In this document: piece by piece, positions 54,015 through 62,793 of the stretch
Layout of the letters: each line of letters opens with the position of its first letter
Position numbering within the stretch: the stretch's first letter is position 1
Assembly: GCA_903891085.1 (NCBI GenBank)
Contig: CAITDJ010000124.1
Location: forward strand, 1-64,000
Direction: 5' to 3'
Origin: an uncultured Bacteroidota bacterium
GTDB lineage: Bacteria > Bacteroidota > Bacteroidia > Bacteroidales > F082
DNA length: 64,000 bases
Notes under the pieces: generated by a model
The model's input: only the letters and a program-made list of their open reading frames with translations
Told to the model about the DNA's origin: nothing
Databases searched by the model: none
Translations under genes and position numbers: made by a program

Positions 54015-56342
54015 CTACTTGTATACCTTCGTGTCTTCCACCGTGAAATCCGTCGAAAGCACCCCTGACTGCAATGTAAAACTACCTTTTTCGACAATCC
54101 ATTGGTTTGAAGCATCAACAAAAGCCAAACGGCTTACGGGTATTTCAAACGAAACACGTTTGCTTTCTCCGGGCTGCAATAACAATTTTTCGAAAGCCCT
54201 CAGCCGCTTCACCGATGGTGTGATACTTGCATAATGGTCAGAAATATATACCTGCACAACTTCTTTGCCCGAAACATTAGAATTATTGGTAACTGTGAGG
54301 CTGCAACGAATGATTTCGCCGGAGTTGTATACGGTCTTATCAATGCGCAGGTCACTGTAAGTGAAATCGGCATAGCTTAATCCGAAACCAAATTCATATT
54401 GGGGATTGAAAGTTGTTCCGACAGGAGCACCAGAAGTTTCAATCTGCTCGGTTAACTTGTGATAATAAGGTTCGAGACTGTTTGCAAACCTCGGATAGGT
54501 GTAAGGGAGTTTGCCGGAAGGATTGGCTTCACCAAATAAAACCTTTGTGATGGCTTCTCCGCCATAATTACCCGGAAGATATGCATGAACGATGGCTGCT
54601 GCCATTGGTTCAATCATACTGATGATACGAGGCCGTCCTTCGACAAGAACAATAATGAGTGGTTTTCCACTTTTTGCAGCAAGTTTGACCAATTCCTGCT
54701 GGTTTTCTGAGATAGTCAGGTCGGTGAGATTACCCGGTGTTTCGGTATAACTGTTTTCTCCCAAACACAACACAATCACATCTGACTGTGACGCCATTTT
54801 TGAAAAAATATTCAAATCATCAACAATTTCGTTGCGGTAATCACCTGTTCCATAACGCACACCTTCATAGAGTTTCACATTCTCCGGCACGGAGGCTTTT
54901 GCCTGCAAGGCTTTGAAAATTGTCAGGTATTCTGCCGCGAATTCATCTGCCAGGTCGCCTTGCCATGAATAACTCCATCCACCCGTCATTGGTCGCATTC
55001 TATTTGCGGCTGGTCCGGCAACCAATATGCGGTTTTTCATGGAGAGAGGCAAAATTCCCTGTTCGTTTTTCAACAGGGTGATCGATTCAATCGCTGTATT
55101 TCGTGCTGATTCAATAAATTTGTCAGAACCAAAATCAGGATAGTCTTTCCTAATTGTCAACGGTGTTTCGAATAACCCCAATTGCATTTTAACACGTAAG
55201 ATACGTGAAACGGCGTCATCTATCCGCGACATGGGCACTTTACCTTCTTTTACCAATGCAACCAGATAATCAGCAAAATCGAAATTATACGGTACCATTG
55301 ACATATCTACACCGGCATTTACTGCCAGCGCAACTGCTTCTTTATGACTTTCGGCGACATGGTGGCGCAGGTATAGGTATTCAATATCCTGCCAGTCAGA
55401 AACCGCAAAACCATTAAATTTAAGTTCGGTTTTTAATAAATCAGTGAGAAGTGCTTTGCTCGCATGGACCGGTGTTCCGTTTATTTCACCCGAATTGATC
55501 ATCAGGCTGTGAGCACCGGCGCTAACACCAGCTGCAAAAGAAGGTAAATGGTATTCGCGGAGCATATTCTCAGGAATCCAGGCGGGTGTCCTGTCTTTTC
55601 CACTTAACGGTTGTGAATAACCAAGATAATGTTTCATGCAGGCAGCAATATGGTTTTTGTCACCGATTTTATTTTCGGATCCTTCGTACCCTTTGATGAG
55701 ATTTGTCCCCATCACAGAGGCCAGGTAAGGATCTTCGCCAAAAGTTTCCCATTGACGCGGCCAACGCGGATCTATACCAAGATCAAGTACAGGGGAAAAT
55801 GTCCATGGAACACCACATGCTCTCGTTTCGTATGCCGTGACTTCTCCTGCTGTCAGAATTAATTCGTGGTTCCAGGTGGCTGCCATACCAATTTGCTGCG
55901 GAAACAGGGTTGCACCTGCCACATAGGAGGCACCATGTATCATATCGAGCCCGTAAAGCATGGGGATTTTTAACCGGGAGTATTTCAGTGCGTATTCCTG
56001 AATCATCCCGACATGACGATTCCACTCTTCAGGTGAACGCGCACGGTTGTTTGCCGTGTTTAACACTGAGCCAATCTGATATTTCTTAAAGGCTTTAAAA
56101 AGCATCACCGTATCGAGTACAACAGGCTCGTCGCTGCTTTGTGGATTTTTACCCATCGTAAGCACGTCAAAGGTAACCTGCGTCATCTGTCCCACTTTTT
56201 CCTCCAATGTCATGGCCGAAACCAATGCAGCCACTTTCGATGCTATACCATTTTCATTATCCGGTAATACCGTTTTTGATGAGGGTGACACGCAGCCAGT
56301 CGCAAGTGAAACGACAAGTAAAAGTCCTATAAATGTTTTCAT
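54015..56342 (-). CDS. GH3 beta-glucosidase lipoprotein (BglX-like)
   Basis: 775-aa lipoprotein; lipobox ATGC with Cys17. Glycoside hydrolase family 3, three-part layout: TIM-barrel (catalytic nucleophile Asp316 in GFAVSDWQD; substrate pocket KHYLGYSQP), alpha/beta sandwich (from about 420), and a C-terminal fibronectin-III-like domain (VTNNSNVSGKEVVQVYISD). It removes terminal beta-glucose from oligosaccharides made by the GH16 encoded upstream. Last gene of the laminarin-type locus, after a 165-bp gap. Confidence 0.92.
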   Translation of the reverse strand: MKTFIGLLLVVSLATGCVSPSSKTVLPDNENGIASKVAALVSAMTLEEKVGQMTQVTFDVLTMGKNPQSSDEPVVLDTVMLFKAFKKYQIGSVLNTANNRARSPEEWNRHVGMIQEYALKYSRLKIPMLYGLDMIHGASYVAGATLFPQQIGMAATWNHELILTAGEVTAYETRACGVPWTFSPVLDLGIDPRWPRQWETFGEDPYLASVMGTNLIKGYEGSENKIGDKNHIAACMKHYLGYSQPLSGKDRTPAWIPENMLREYHLPSFAAGVSAGAHSLMINSGEINGTPVHASKALLTDLLKTELKFNGFAVSDWQDIEYLYLRHHVAESHKEAVALAVNAGVDMSMVPYNFDFADYLVALVKEGKVPMSRIDDAVSRILRVKMQLGLFETPLTIRKDYPDFGSDKFIESARNTAIESITLLKNEQGILPLSMKNRILVAGPAANRMRPMTGGWSYSWQGDLADEFAAEYLTIFKALQAKASVPENVKLYEGVRYGTGDYRNEIVDDLNIFSKMASQSDVIVLCLGENSYTETPGNLTDLTISENQQELVKLAAKSGKPLIIVLVEGRPRIISMIEPMAAAIVHAYLPGNYGGEAITKVLFGEANPSGKLPYTYPRFANSLEPYYHKLTEQIETSGAPVGTTFNPQYEFGFGLSYADFTYSDLRIDKTVYNSGEIIRCSLTVTNNSNVSGKEVVQVYISDHYASITPSVKRLRAFEKLLLQPGESKRVSFEIPVSRLAFVDASNQWIVEKGSFTLQSGVLSTDFTVEDTKVYK

Positions 56343-56507
56343 CTTCAGATAAATTTACAATTTTCAGTGAACAATATTCAAAGAACACAAGTAATATTAC
56401 TTATGCAACGTATTGACAGTAAAATAATTAACAAATTAAAGCCTGGTTCTGGTTAAACCTGCCAGTTAAGCGAAATTTCTATATTAAAACCAAATCATAA
56501 ACATTCA

Positions 56508-57695
56508 TTATTGAAAGACCCTTACATAATCAACGTACATGGTTTGTGGAAATGTAGTTGTCGCATTGGGATAACCGGGCCAGTTACCTCCAACCGCCAC
56601 ATTCATAATAAAAAATTGAGGAAGTCTAAAGGAACTAAACTCTATGCTTGTCGATGTAACTTCATAAAATCTTTTATAGTCTACATACCAGGTAATCGCA
56701 TCTTCTGTCCAGATAATACTGAAAACATGGTAAAGGTCGTGGTAGCTTTGGCCATTGGGTAATGTATAGTTTCCTCCCTTGTATTGGTGTCCACCCTGAT
56801 CATAGTGCGCGGTTCCGTAAGTCTTGGTTTGATCATGTCCGAGATATTCCATGATGTCGATTTCACCGCATTTGGGCCAGCCCACCGAACCGATGTTTCC
56901 GCCAAGCATCCATAAGGCAGGCCATATTCCCTGCCCGTAAGGCATTTTGGCCCGGATATCAATTCTGCCATACGTGAATTCCTGTTTTCCTTGTGAAACC
57001 ATACGCGCTGATCTGTAGTTTTCAGGGTAGGGTTCGGTTGCTTTGATGTTAAGCTTACCATCAAGCACGAAAGAATTTTCAGAAGTACTGGTATATGTTT
57101 CGAGTTCATTGTTTCCCCACCCTCCGGCGCCGGTATTATAACTCCAGTTGTCGGTATTGATGATGGTACCATCAAATTCATCACTCCATACCAGTGTCAT
57201 TCCAGGATAGGAAATGGGTGTAATCGGTCCATCCTCGGCCATCTCAATCACATATTCATCATCATTCACAATTGTTATTGTTGCAGTATTGACAACCAGG
57301 GTAGCATTTGTCACTTCACTGATGGTGATGGTGAAAGTTTCGTCCATTTCCAAATCATTGTCCCCGATGAGTGCCACACTAAACGTTTTATAAAGTTCGC
57401 CGGGAGCAAAAACAACGACCGTACCATTTTCTGCGGTAAAATCCTCCCCACCAAAAGCTGTTCCGTCAGTAGTAAACCATTTAAAACTAACCTCAACAGT
57501 AGTTTTTGCAGATAAATTTACTGATACAGTGGCTTTTGCAGTTGTTCCGTCGCTTTCATTCAATGAGGTAGTTCCTGTTATCGATATTTTTGGAACAACA
57601 ACCTCAGGTGGTGTTTCCGATTTGCTACAGGCTGAATTCAGTGTTAACTGGAGCAGAAGAATGATGGCGCTGAGTGCCCTGTTTTTAAATTGCAT
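56508..57695 (-). CDS. GH16 endo-beta-1,3-glucanase (laminarinase) with Calx-beta domain
   Basis: 395-aa lipoprotein; lipobox NSAC with Cys23. A Calx-beta-like domain (about 35-147: ATVSVNLSAKTTVEVSF...DETFTITISEVTNA) precedes the GH16 domain. The catalytic signature GEIDIMEYLG is complete: nucleophile Glu278, Asp280, and acid/base Glu283. The ExDxxE form with the Met bulge (EIDIME) is that of laminarinases. It should cut beta-1,3-glucan at the cell surface, feeding the SusCD encoded upstream. Confidence 0.92.
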   Translation of the reverse strand: MQFKNRALSAIILLLQLTLNSACSKSETPPEVVVPKISITGTTSLNESDGTTAKATVSVNLSAKTTVEVSFKWFTTDGTAFGGEDFTAENGTVVVFAPGELYKTFSVALIGDNDLEMDETFTITISEVTNATLVVNTATITIVNDDEYVIEMAEDGPITPISYPGMTLVWSDEFDGTIINTDNWSYNTGAGGWGNNELETYTSTSENSFVLDGKLNIKATEPYPENYRSARMVSQGKQEFTYGRIDIRAKMPYGQGIWPALWMLGGNIGSVGWPKCGEIDIMEYLGHDQTKTYGTAHYDQGGHQYKGGNYTLPNGQSYHDLYHVFSIIWTEDAITWYVDYKRFYEVTSTSIEFSSFRLPQFFIMNVAVGGNWPGYPNATTTFPQTMYVDYVRVFQ

Positions 57696-57764
57696 ATTAT
57701 CGGGTTTAGTGGGCTAATTTTTATTGTGGTATCAGATTTTCGATTATCGGCGGATTTTTTAGTT

Positions 57765-57792
57765 AAACCGACCGTCTTTCGACGGTCGGTTT
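57765..57792 (-). terminator. Perfect 12-bp hairpin between susD and GH16 genes
   Basis: AAACCGACCGTC pairs perfectly with GACGGTCGGTTT. On the transcribed - strand the loop is GAAA, a GNRA tetraloop. It lies about 35 bases after the susD stop. There is only a short T run after the stem, so it may be an attenuator or 3'-end stabiliser that lets SusCD be expressed above the glucanases rather than a full terminator. Confidence 0.6.
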
Positions 57793-57827
57793 ATACACTA
57801 ACCAAATCAAATATAATGTATGAAAAA

Positions 57828-59321
57828 TTACAAATATGCTTCGTTCTGTTTCAGTTTCGTATTGTTAAGTTCCTCAAGCGGAATAGGAAGAACTTCGTGT
57901 TTGCCAGGCACAAAACCTTTGAACTGTAATGCTTCGGCTGCTTTACCGGTACGAACCAGATCGAACCAGCGGTGCCCTTCAGTAGCAAGTTCCAAACGGC
58001 GTTCTTTGTAAATATTGTCGAGCGTGGCTGGAACTGAAGGCAGTCCAACACGTGCACGAACTGCATCAAGCCATTGCTGGGCGCGTCCGGCATCACCTGC
58101 ACGTACCAAAGCTTCCGCTTCCATCAGATAGGTATCGGCCAAACGGATCTCAATATAATTATATGGCCACATCAAGATAGGATCACCGCTTCCAGAGGCT
58201 AAAAATTCAGTCATTGGAGCCCATTTTGCAATGAAATAACCGGTGTTTTCATAACCCTTTTCATATGAGGCGACGCCAGCTTGTTCCAGACTATCAATAT
58301 TCAATACTGTTGATTTATAACGCGGGTCAACTTTTAACAAGCCAACCAAATCTAAATTGATTGGGTTAAATCCCCAACCTGCCTTGTAGGTTGGCCCGGA
58401 ATACCCACGTGGACCACAAAGTTGGGTGTAGATCAAACCTTCACCAACAGGCACCCCGTAGTTATTCCAATAACCCACTGCAACGGAGGAATAACTGATT
58501 TCAAAAATTGATTCAGCGTTGAATTTATTGTCAGGACGGAAGATATCAGCATAATTATCAAGTAGTTGATAGTTCGAGCTTGTATTTACCTGTTCGAAAA
58601 GTTCGGCCGCCTCCATCATACGGCTGTTGTCATTCTGCCAGAGAATAACCTTGCCAAGAAGGGCAACAGCAGCCATTTTAGTTGCACGACCACCTTCGTT
58701 TGAAGCCACTACTTCAGGAAGATCAGGAATAGCTTCTGTCAAATCTTTTTCAATTTGAGCATAAACTGCTTCCGGGCTTGCCTGTTCAACATTGAAAAAG
58801 TCAGCTGGCGCAAGTAAGCTAGTAATTAAAGGTACGTTTTTGAAAAGACGCACTAAATCGAAATAATAGTAAGCACGTAGGAACTTCGTTTCTGCTAAAA
58901 AGCGGGCTTTTAATGAAGCGTCCATTGTTACTGCATCGAGTTTAGATAACAAAGTGTTGGTTCTGTTTATTCCAGTGAAGTTTCTTCCCCAGAAATTAGC
59001 TTGTGGCCCTTTTGCTGGTTCAAGCGTATAATTGCTCCATACCTGCCACTCGGGAATGTCAGTTACAGATGCTCCTCCTGCACTGCATTCATCAGAAGCT
59101 GAGTTTAACATTCCAATTTTGCTGGCATAAATTTTCACCCATTCTGTCCCGAGTGGGTCGTAGCACGAGACTACTCCTGTAAAAGCCTCATCAGCATTTT
59201 TGTAGTAATTAGCCTCTAAGGTTGTTCCTTTGGGTTTTACGTCGAGCCAGTCTTTATTACATGAATTTAGTATAATTGATCCTAAAATCAATGCCGTTAT
59301 ATATAAAACATTCTTTTTCAT
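57828..59321 (-). CDS. SusD/RagB-family glycan-binding lipoprotein (laminarin-type locus)
   Basis: 497-aa lipoprotein; lipobox LNSC with Cys21. SusD-like N-terminal repeats (ETKFLRAYYYFDLVRLFKNVPLI) and the C-terminal family end (IRLADTYLMEAEALVRAGD, ELATEGHRWFDLVRTG, LPIPLEEL) are both present. Partner of the SusC encoded 21 bp upstream. Ligand inferred as a beta-glucan from the GH16 and GH3 genes that follow. Confidence 0.93.
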   Translation of the reverse strand: MKKNVLYITALILGSIILNSCNKDWLDVKPKGTTLEANYYKNADEAFTGVVSCYDPLGTEWVKIYASKIGMLNSASDECSAGGASVTDIPEWQVWSNYTLEPAKGPQANFWGRNFTGINRTNTLLSKLDAVTMDASLKARFLAETKFLRAYYYFDLVRLFKNVPLITSLLAPADFFNVEQASPEAVYAQIEKDLTEAIPDLPEVVASNEGGRATKMAAVALLGKVILWQNDNSRMMEAAELFEQVNTSSNYQLLDNYADIFRPDNKFNAESIFEISYSSVAVGYWNNYGVPVGEGLIYTQLCGPRGYSGPTYKAGWGFNPINLDLVGLLKVDPRYKSTVLNIDSLEQAGVASYEKGYENTGYFIAKWAPMTEFLASGSGDPILMWPYNYIEIRLADTYLMEAEALVRAGDAGRAQQWLDAVRARVGLPSVPATLDNIYKERRLELATEGHRWFDLVRTGKAAEALQFKGFVPGKHEVLPIPLEELNNTKLKQNEAYL

Positions 59322-59342
59322 GATATTATGATTTAAATTTTA

Positions 59343-62300
59343 TTAGATTGTTACATTTATACCAGCCATAAATGAGCGTGCCTGTGGGTAAACCCCACGG
59401 TCGATACCATAGCTTCCACCACCAATTTCAGGATCATAGCCTATATATTTTGTAAAGGTAACCAGGTTGTTTGAGCTCACATAGAAGCGAAGATTCTGCA
59501 AACCAATTTTGCTGATCAGGCTTTTTGGAAGTGTGTAACCAATCTGCAAAGTTTTAACTCTGAAATAGGCACCACTTGACAAATAAAATGACGAAGGACT
59601 AGAGAAGTTTTTGTTAGGGTCTCCATTGATAAGTCTGGGAAAAGTTTGAGATTGATTGGTTTCTGTCCAGCGATCCAATGCATCTGTCGTACGGTTGGCG
59701 GTTGGAATATCCAAACGGGTCAACCCGTTAAATACCTGATTACCAGCAACTCCTTGTCCGAAAACCAAAAAGTCTATATTTTTATAATTTGCTGATACTG
59801 TAAAACCATATGTCCAGTTTGGGGTCGGGTCGCCGATAAATTTACGGTCCGCTGATGTAATTTTTCCATCACCATCAAGATCAGCAAAACGAAAATCGCC
59901 GGGCTTGGCATTTGGCTGAATCATATTACCATCTTTATCTTTATGGTGCTGCACTTCAGCAATTGAATTGAAAATATCCAATATCTCGAATCCATAGAAA
60001 GATCCGATAGGTTGTCCAACTGTCATGCGACTAATTTCATAAGCACTAGACTGAAAGCTGGCTCCGGTTCTGAATTTAACAGTTCCCAGATCGGTGATTT
60101 CATTTTTCAGGTAAGAGCAGTTTCCTTTTAGATCAAACATAAGATCGCCCAACTGTTTATGGTAACCTAATTCCAACTCAACGCCCTTGTTTGTCATGGA
60201 TGCCACGTTTCCGGTCGGGGAACCATTTGCACCGACATAGGCAGGTAAAATGATTGGCTGAAGCATTCCGGTGGTGTTTTTACTATAAATATCAAATACC
60301 ATGCGGAAATCCTCAAGCAAGGTGGCTTCAAACCCAAAGTTTGTCTGACTGGTTTCTTCCCATTTCAAATCAGGGTTTGATGGTGCGTTCGGGCTGTAAC
60401 CAATGATATAATTATCATAGCTGAAAGTGTAATCACGGCCTCCGCCAATGGTTGAAAGGTATTGAAAATCCCCGATATTATCATTACCTGTAACACCATA
60501 GGAACCTCGGATTTTTACGAAACTGACAATATCATTTACAGGCCAGAAACTTTCTTTTGTCAGGATCCAACCCACTGATGCTGATGGAAAATATCCATAT
60601 TTGTTATTGCTTCCAAACCTTGATGAACCGTCACGTCGCAGGATGCCGGTAAACAGATATTTCTCGCTGTAATTATAAATCATTCTTGCAAATAATGAAC
60701 TAACTTTATGGTCAGCCGATTCCCATCCACCACCAATTCTATCAGCTGTTGCAACTGAATAATTCATCGAAGCGTCATTAAAATTGTCTACCGGAAGATT
60801 GCTGTAAGTGGCATTTGCGTTACTTGCATTTTCAACGAAAGCACTTGTTCCAACCAAAGCAGTCATATTATGCATACCAAAACTCCTCGAGTAAGAGGCT
60901 GTGTTTTCCCAATTCCAAATCAATCCTTTGCTATTACCTCTTGAAAATTTATTGGTAATATTCGAATTGGTTGTGTTATAATAATATACGGGAGTAAAAG
61001 TCTCGTCACCCCAAAAAGATAATTTTGCACCTACATCAGATTTTAGTTTTAAGCCCTTGATAGGTTCAATTTCAGCATAAGCATTACCAACAAAATTATC
61101 AGACCAGCCATAATTTCCCAGATGTGTTGCTATATATGACATTGGATTCGACATCTCTTGCATAACTATGGTTGAAATGGCGTAAGGATTACCATTTGCA
61201 TCCCTTACAATGCCGTCATTAAGGTATAAATCACTTCCTGCAACATCAGGGTCGGTTATAACAACCGGTGTGATCGGGTCTAGGTTAGCAGCTGAAGCCA
61301 AAGGACCACCATATTCACTGTTGGTATTTAACGATCCCTGACTCTTGATATGTGAGTATCCCATATTGGTTCCCATATGTAACCACTCATTTACTTTGTG
61401 TGTAGAGTTGAACCGCAAATTGACTCGTTTATAGTTGGAGATAGAAGAAGCAACTACACCTTCCTGTTTGAAATAGCCAAATGAGCTATAATATGTCGAG
61501 CGTTCATTACCACCACTAACACTTAATTCGTGATTTTGGATGCCGGCATTGTTATTAAAAATAGTACCCTGCCAGTCTGTTCCGGTACCATAACTATTAA
61601 CGTCTGGAAAAGGTAATGGTTTATTTGGTAATGCATTAAATGAAGCTTCATTTTGCAAAGTCGCATATTCTGTTGCATTTAATAAATCTAATTTGTGGGC
61701 AGGTGCCTGCGTTCCAACATAGGCGTTATAACTTACCCTCATTTCCCCTGATTTCCCCTTTTTTGTAGTCACCAAAATTACACCACTGGCAGCACGTGCT
61801 CCATAAATGGCAGCGGAAGCAGCATCTTTTAACACTTCAATAGATTCTATATCTGAAGAATTTAAATAATCAATACCACCATTATCAACAGGCACACCGT
61901 CAACAACGTAAAGTGGTTCGCTATTGTTTATAGTTGTTGTTCCACGCACACGAACAGTAGAACTTGCACCAGGCTGACCTGAACTCGAAGCGATGGTTAC
62001 GCCCGAAGTTCTTCCCTGCAGCGCATGTTCGATACGACTGATCTGCATATTCTCTAGGTCCTTAGCACGTACCTGTGTGATAGCGCCTGTTACAACACTT
62101 TTTTGTTGCACACCATAACCTACAACAACCAACTCTTCGAGTTCTGTTGCACTCGATTTGAGACTGAAATTCAGAGTCAGCGTTTGTTTGTCTGCAATAG
62201 TAACAGCCACGGTTTGATTTTCATAACCCACAAACTGAGCTGTTAATTTCAGATCACCTGCTGTAACCTTCAACGAAAATTTACCATCCAGATCGGCAGA

Positions 62301-62465
62301 AGTGCCTACCGTTGTTCCTTCAACGATGATGTTTGCACCAGGTAATGTTTCACCAGTTCCTTTGTCTCTAATTACACCTTTGATCTCGCACGTTCTTTCC
62401 TGGGCCATTATCGGATAGGATAATCCGACAAAGGAAAGCAGCAATAAGAATAGAATTTTTTTCAT
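59343..62465 (-). CDS. SusC/RagA-family TonB-dependent transporter (laminarin-type locus)
   Basis: 1040-aa outer-membrane transporter. Signal peptide ending MAQ; carboxypeptidase-regulatory-like domain (CEIKGVIRDKGTGETLPGANI); SusC motif EELVVVGYG; plug with ALQGRTSGVTI and IESIEVLKDAASAAIYGARAA; C-terminal barrel ending MAGINVTI. It has no extra FecR-like signalling N-terminus, so regulation is likely through the separate regulator gene upstream. Imports oligosaccharides with its SusD partner. Confidence 0.94.
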   Translation of the reverse strand: MKKILFLLLLSFVGLSYPIMAQERTCEIKGVIRDKGTGETLPGANIIVEGTTVGTSADLDGKFSLKVTAGDLKLTAQFVGYENQTVAVTIADKQTLTLNFSLKSSATELEELVVVGYGVQQKSVVTGAITQVRAKDLENMQISRIEHALQGRTSGVTIASSSGQPGASSTVRVRGTTTINNSEPLYVVDGVPVDNGGIDYLNSSDIESIEVLKDAASAAIYGARAASGVILVTTKKGKSGEMRVSYNAYVGTQAPAHKLDLLNATEYATLQNEASFNALPNKPLPFPDVNSYGTGTDWQGTIFNNNAGIQNHELSVSGGNERSTYYSSFGYFKQEGVVASSISNYKRVNLRFNSTHKVNEWLHMGTNMGYSHIKSQGSLNTNSEYGGPLASAANLDPITPVVITDPDVAGSDLYLNDGIVRDANGNPYAISTIVMQEMSNPMSYIATHLGNYGWSDNFVGNAYAEIEPIKGLKLKSDVGAKLSFWGDETFTPVYYYNTTNSNITNKFSRGNSKGLIWNWENTASYSRSFGMHNMTALVGTSAFVENASNANATYSNLPVDNFNDASMNYSVATADRIGGGWESADHKVSSLFARMIYNYSEKYLFTGILRRDGSSRFGSNNKYGYFPSASVGWILTKESFWPVNDIVSFVKIRGSYGVTGNDNIGDFQYLSTIGGGRDYTFSYDNYIIGYSPNAPSNPDLKWEETSQTNFGFEATLLEDFRMVFDIYSKNTTGMLQPIILPAYVGANGSPTGNVASMTNKGVELELGYHKQLGDLMFDLKGNCSYLKNEITDLGTVKFRTGASFQSSAYEISRMTVGQPIGSFYGFEILDIFNSIAEVQHHKDKDGNMIQPNAKPGDFRFADLDGDGKITSADRKFIGDPTPNWTYGFTVSANYKNIDFLVFGQGVAGNQVFNGLTRLDIPTANRTTDALDRWTETNQSQTFPRLINGDPNKNFSSPSSFYLSSGAYFRVKTLQIGYTLPKSLISKIGLQNLRFYVSSNNLVTFTKYIGYDPEIGGGSYGIDRGVYPQARSFMAGINVTI

Positions 62466-62594
62466 CTTTTTCTGCGTTAATTGATACTTGGTTTAAAAAA
62501 ATTTTGATTCATGAAACAATATTAAGAAACAAATCAATCGAGATATACATTTATTCTTCATTTATACTACTTCATAGGGTGTTTTTATATACAT

Positions 62595-62602
62595 CAAAAA
62601 TA
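62595..62602 (-). promoter_or_regulatory. Candidate -7 box of the laminarin-locus susC promoter
   Basis: On the - strand TATTTTTG matches TAnnTTTG. No TTTG partner lies at the usual distance, which fits a promoter that needs an activator. Confidence 0.35.
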
Positions 62603-62628
62603 CAGCATCATTGAAACTAAACATTGAA

Positions 62629-62649
62629 TATCAATAGTATATATTGATA
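62629..62649. promoter_or_regulatory. Palindromic candidate operator upstream of susC
   Basis: TATCAATA and TATTGATA form perfect 8-bp arms around five bases (GTATA). The centre lies about 50 bases upstream of the transcription start implied by the -7 box, the usual position of an activator site. The adjacent LuxR-type regulator is the obvious candidate ligand; binding is inference. Confidence 0.5.
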
Positions 62650-62793
62650 AAAACATACTACAGCAACATGAGTTGAAATTATAAATTAGATGGAGAAATG
62701 TAGTATCCCTTTTTCAAAATATCTGACAAAAAACCGGATAGTGTTCTATTGGTAAAATATTCCTGAAATTGAATACAAATACCTTACTATCAA

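Larger units (their letters stand above)
62466..62793. other. susC leader and promoter region
   Basis: 328 A/T-rich bases between the regulator stop and the susC start, both read on the - strand. No coding frame. It contains a TAnnTTTG-type box and a 21-base palindrome described separately; the leader of the susC message would be about 120 bases. Confidence 0.6.
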
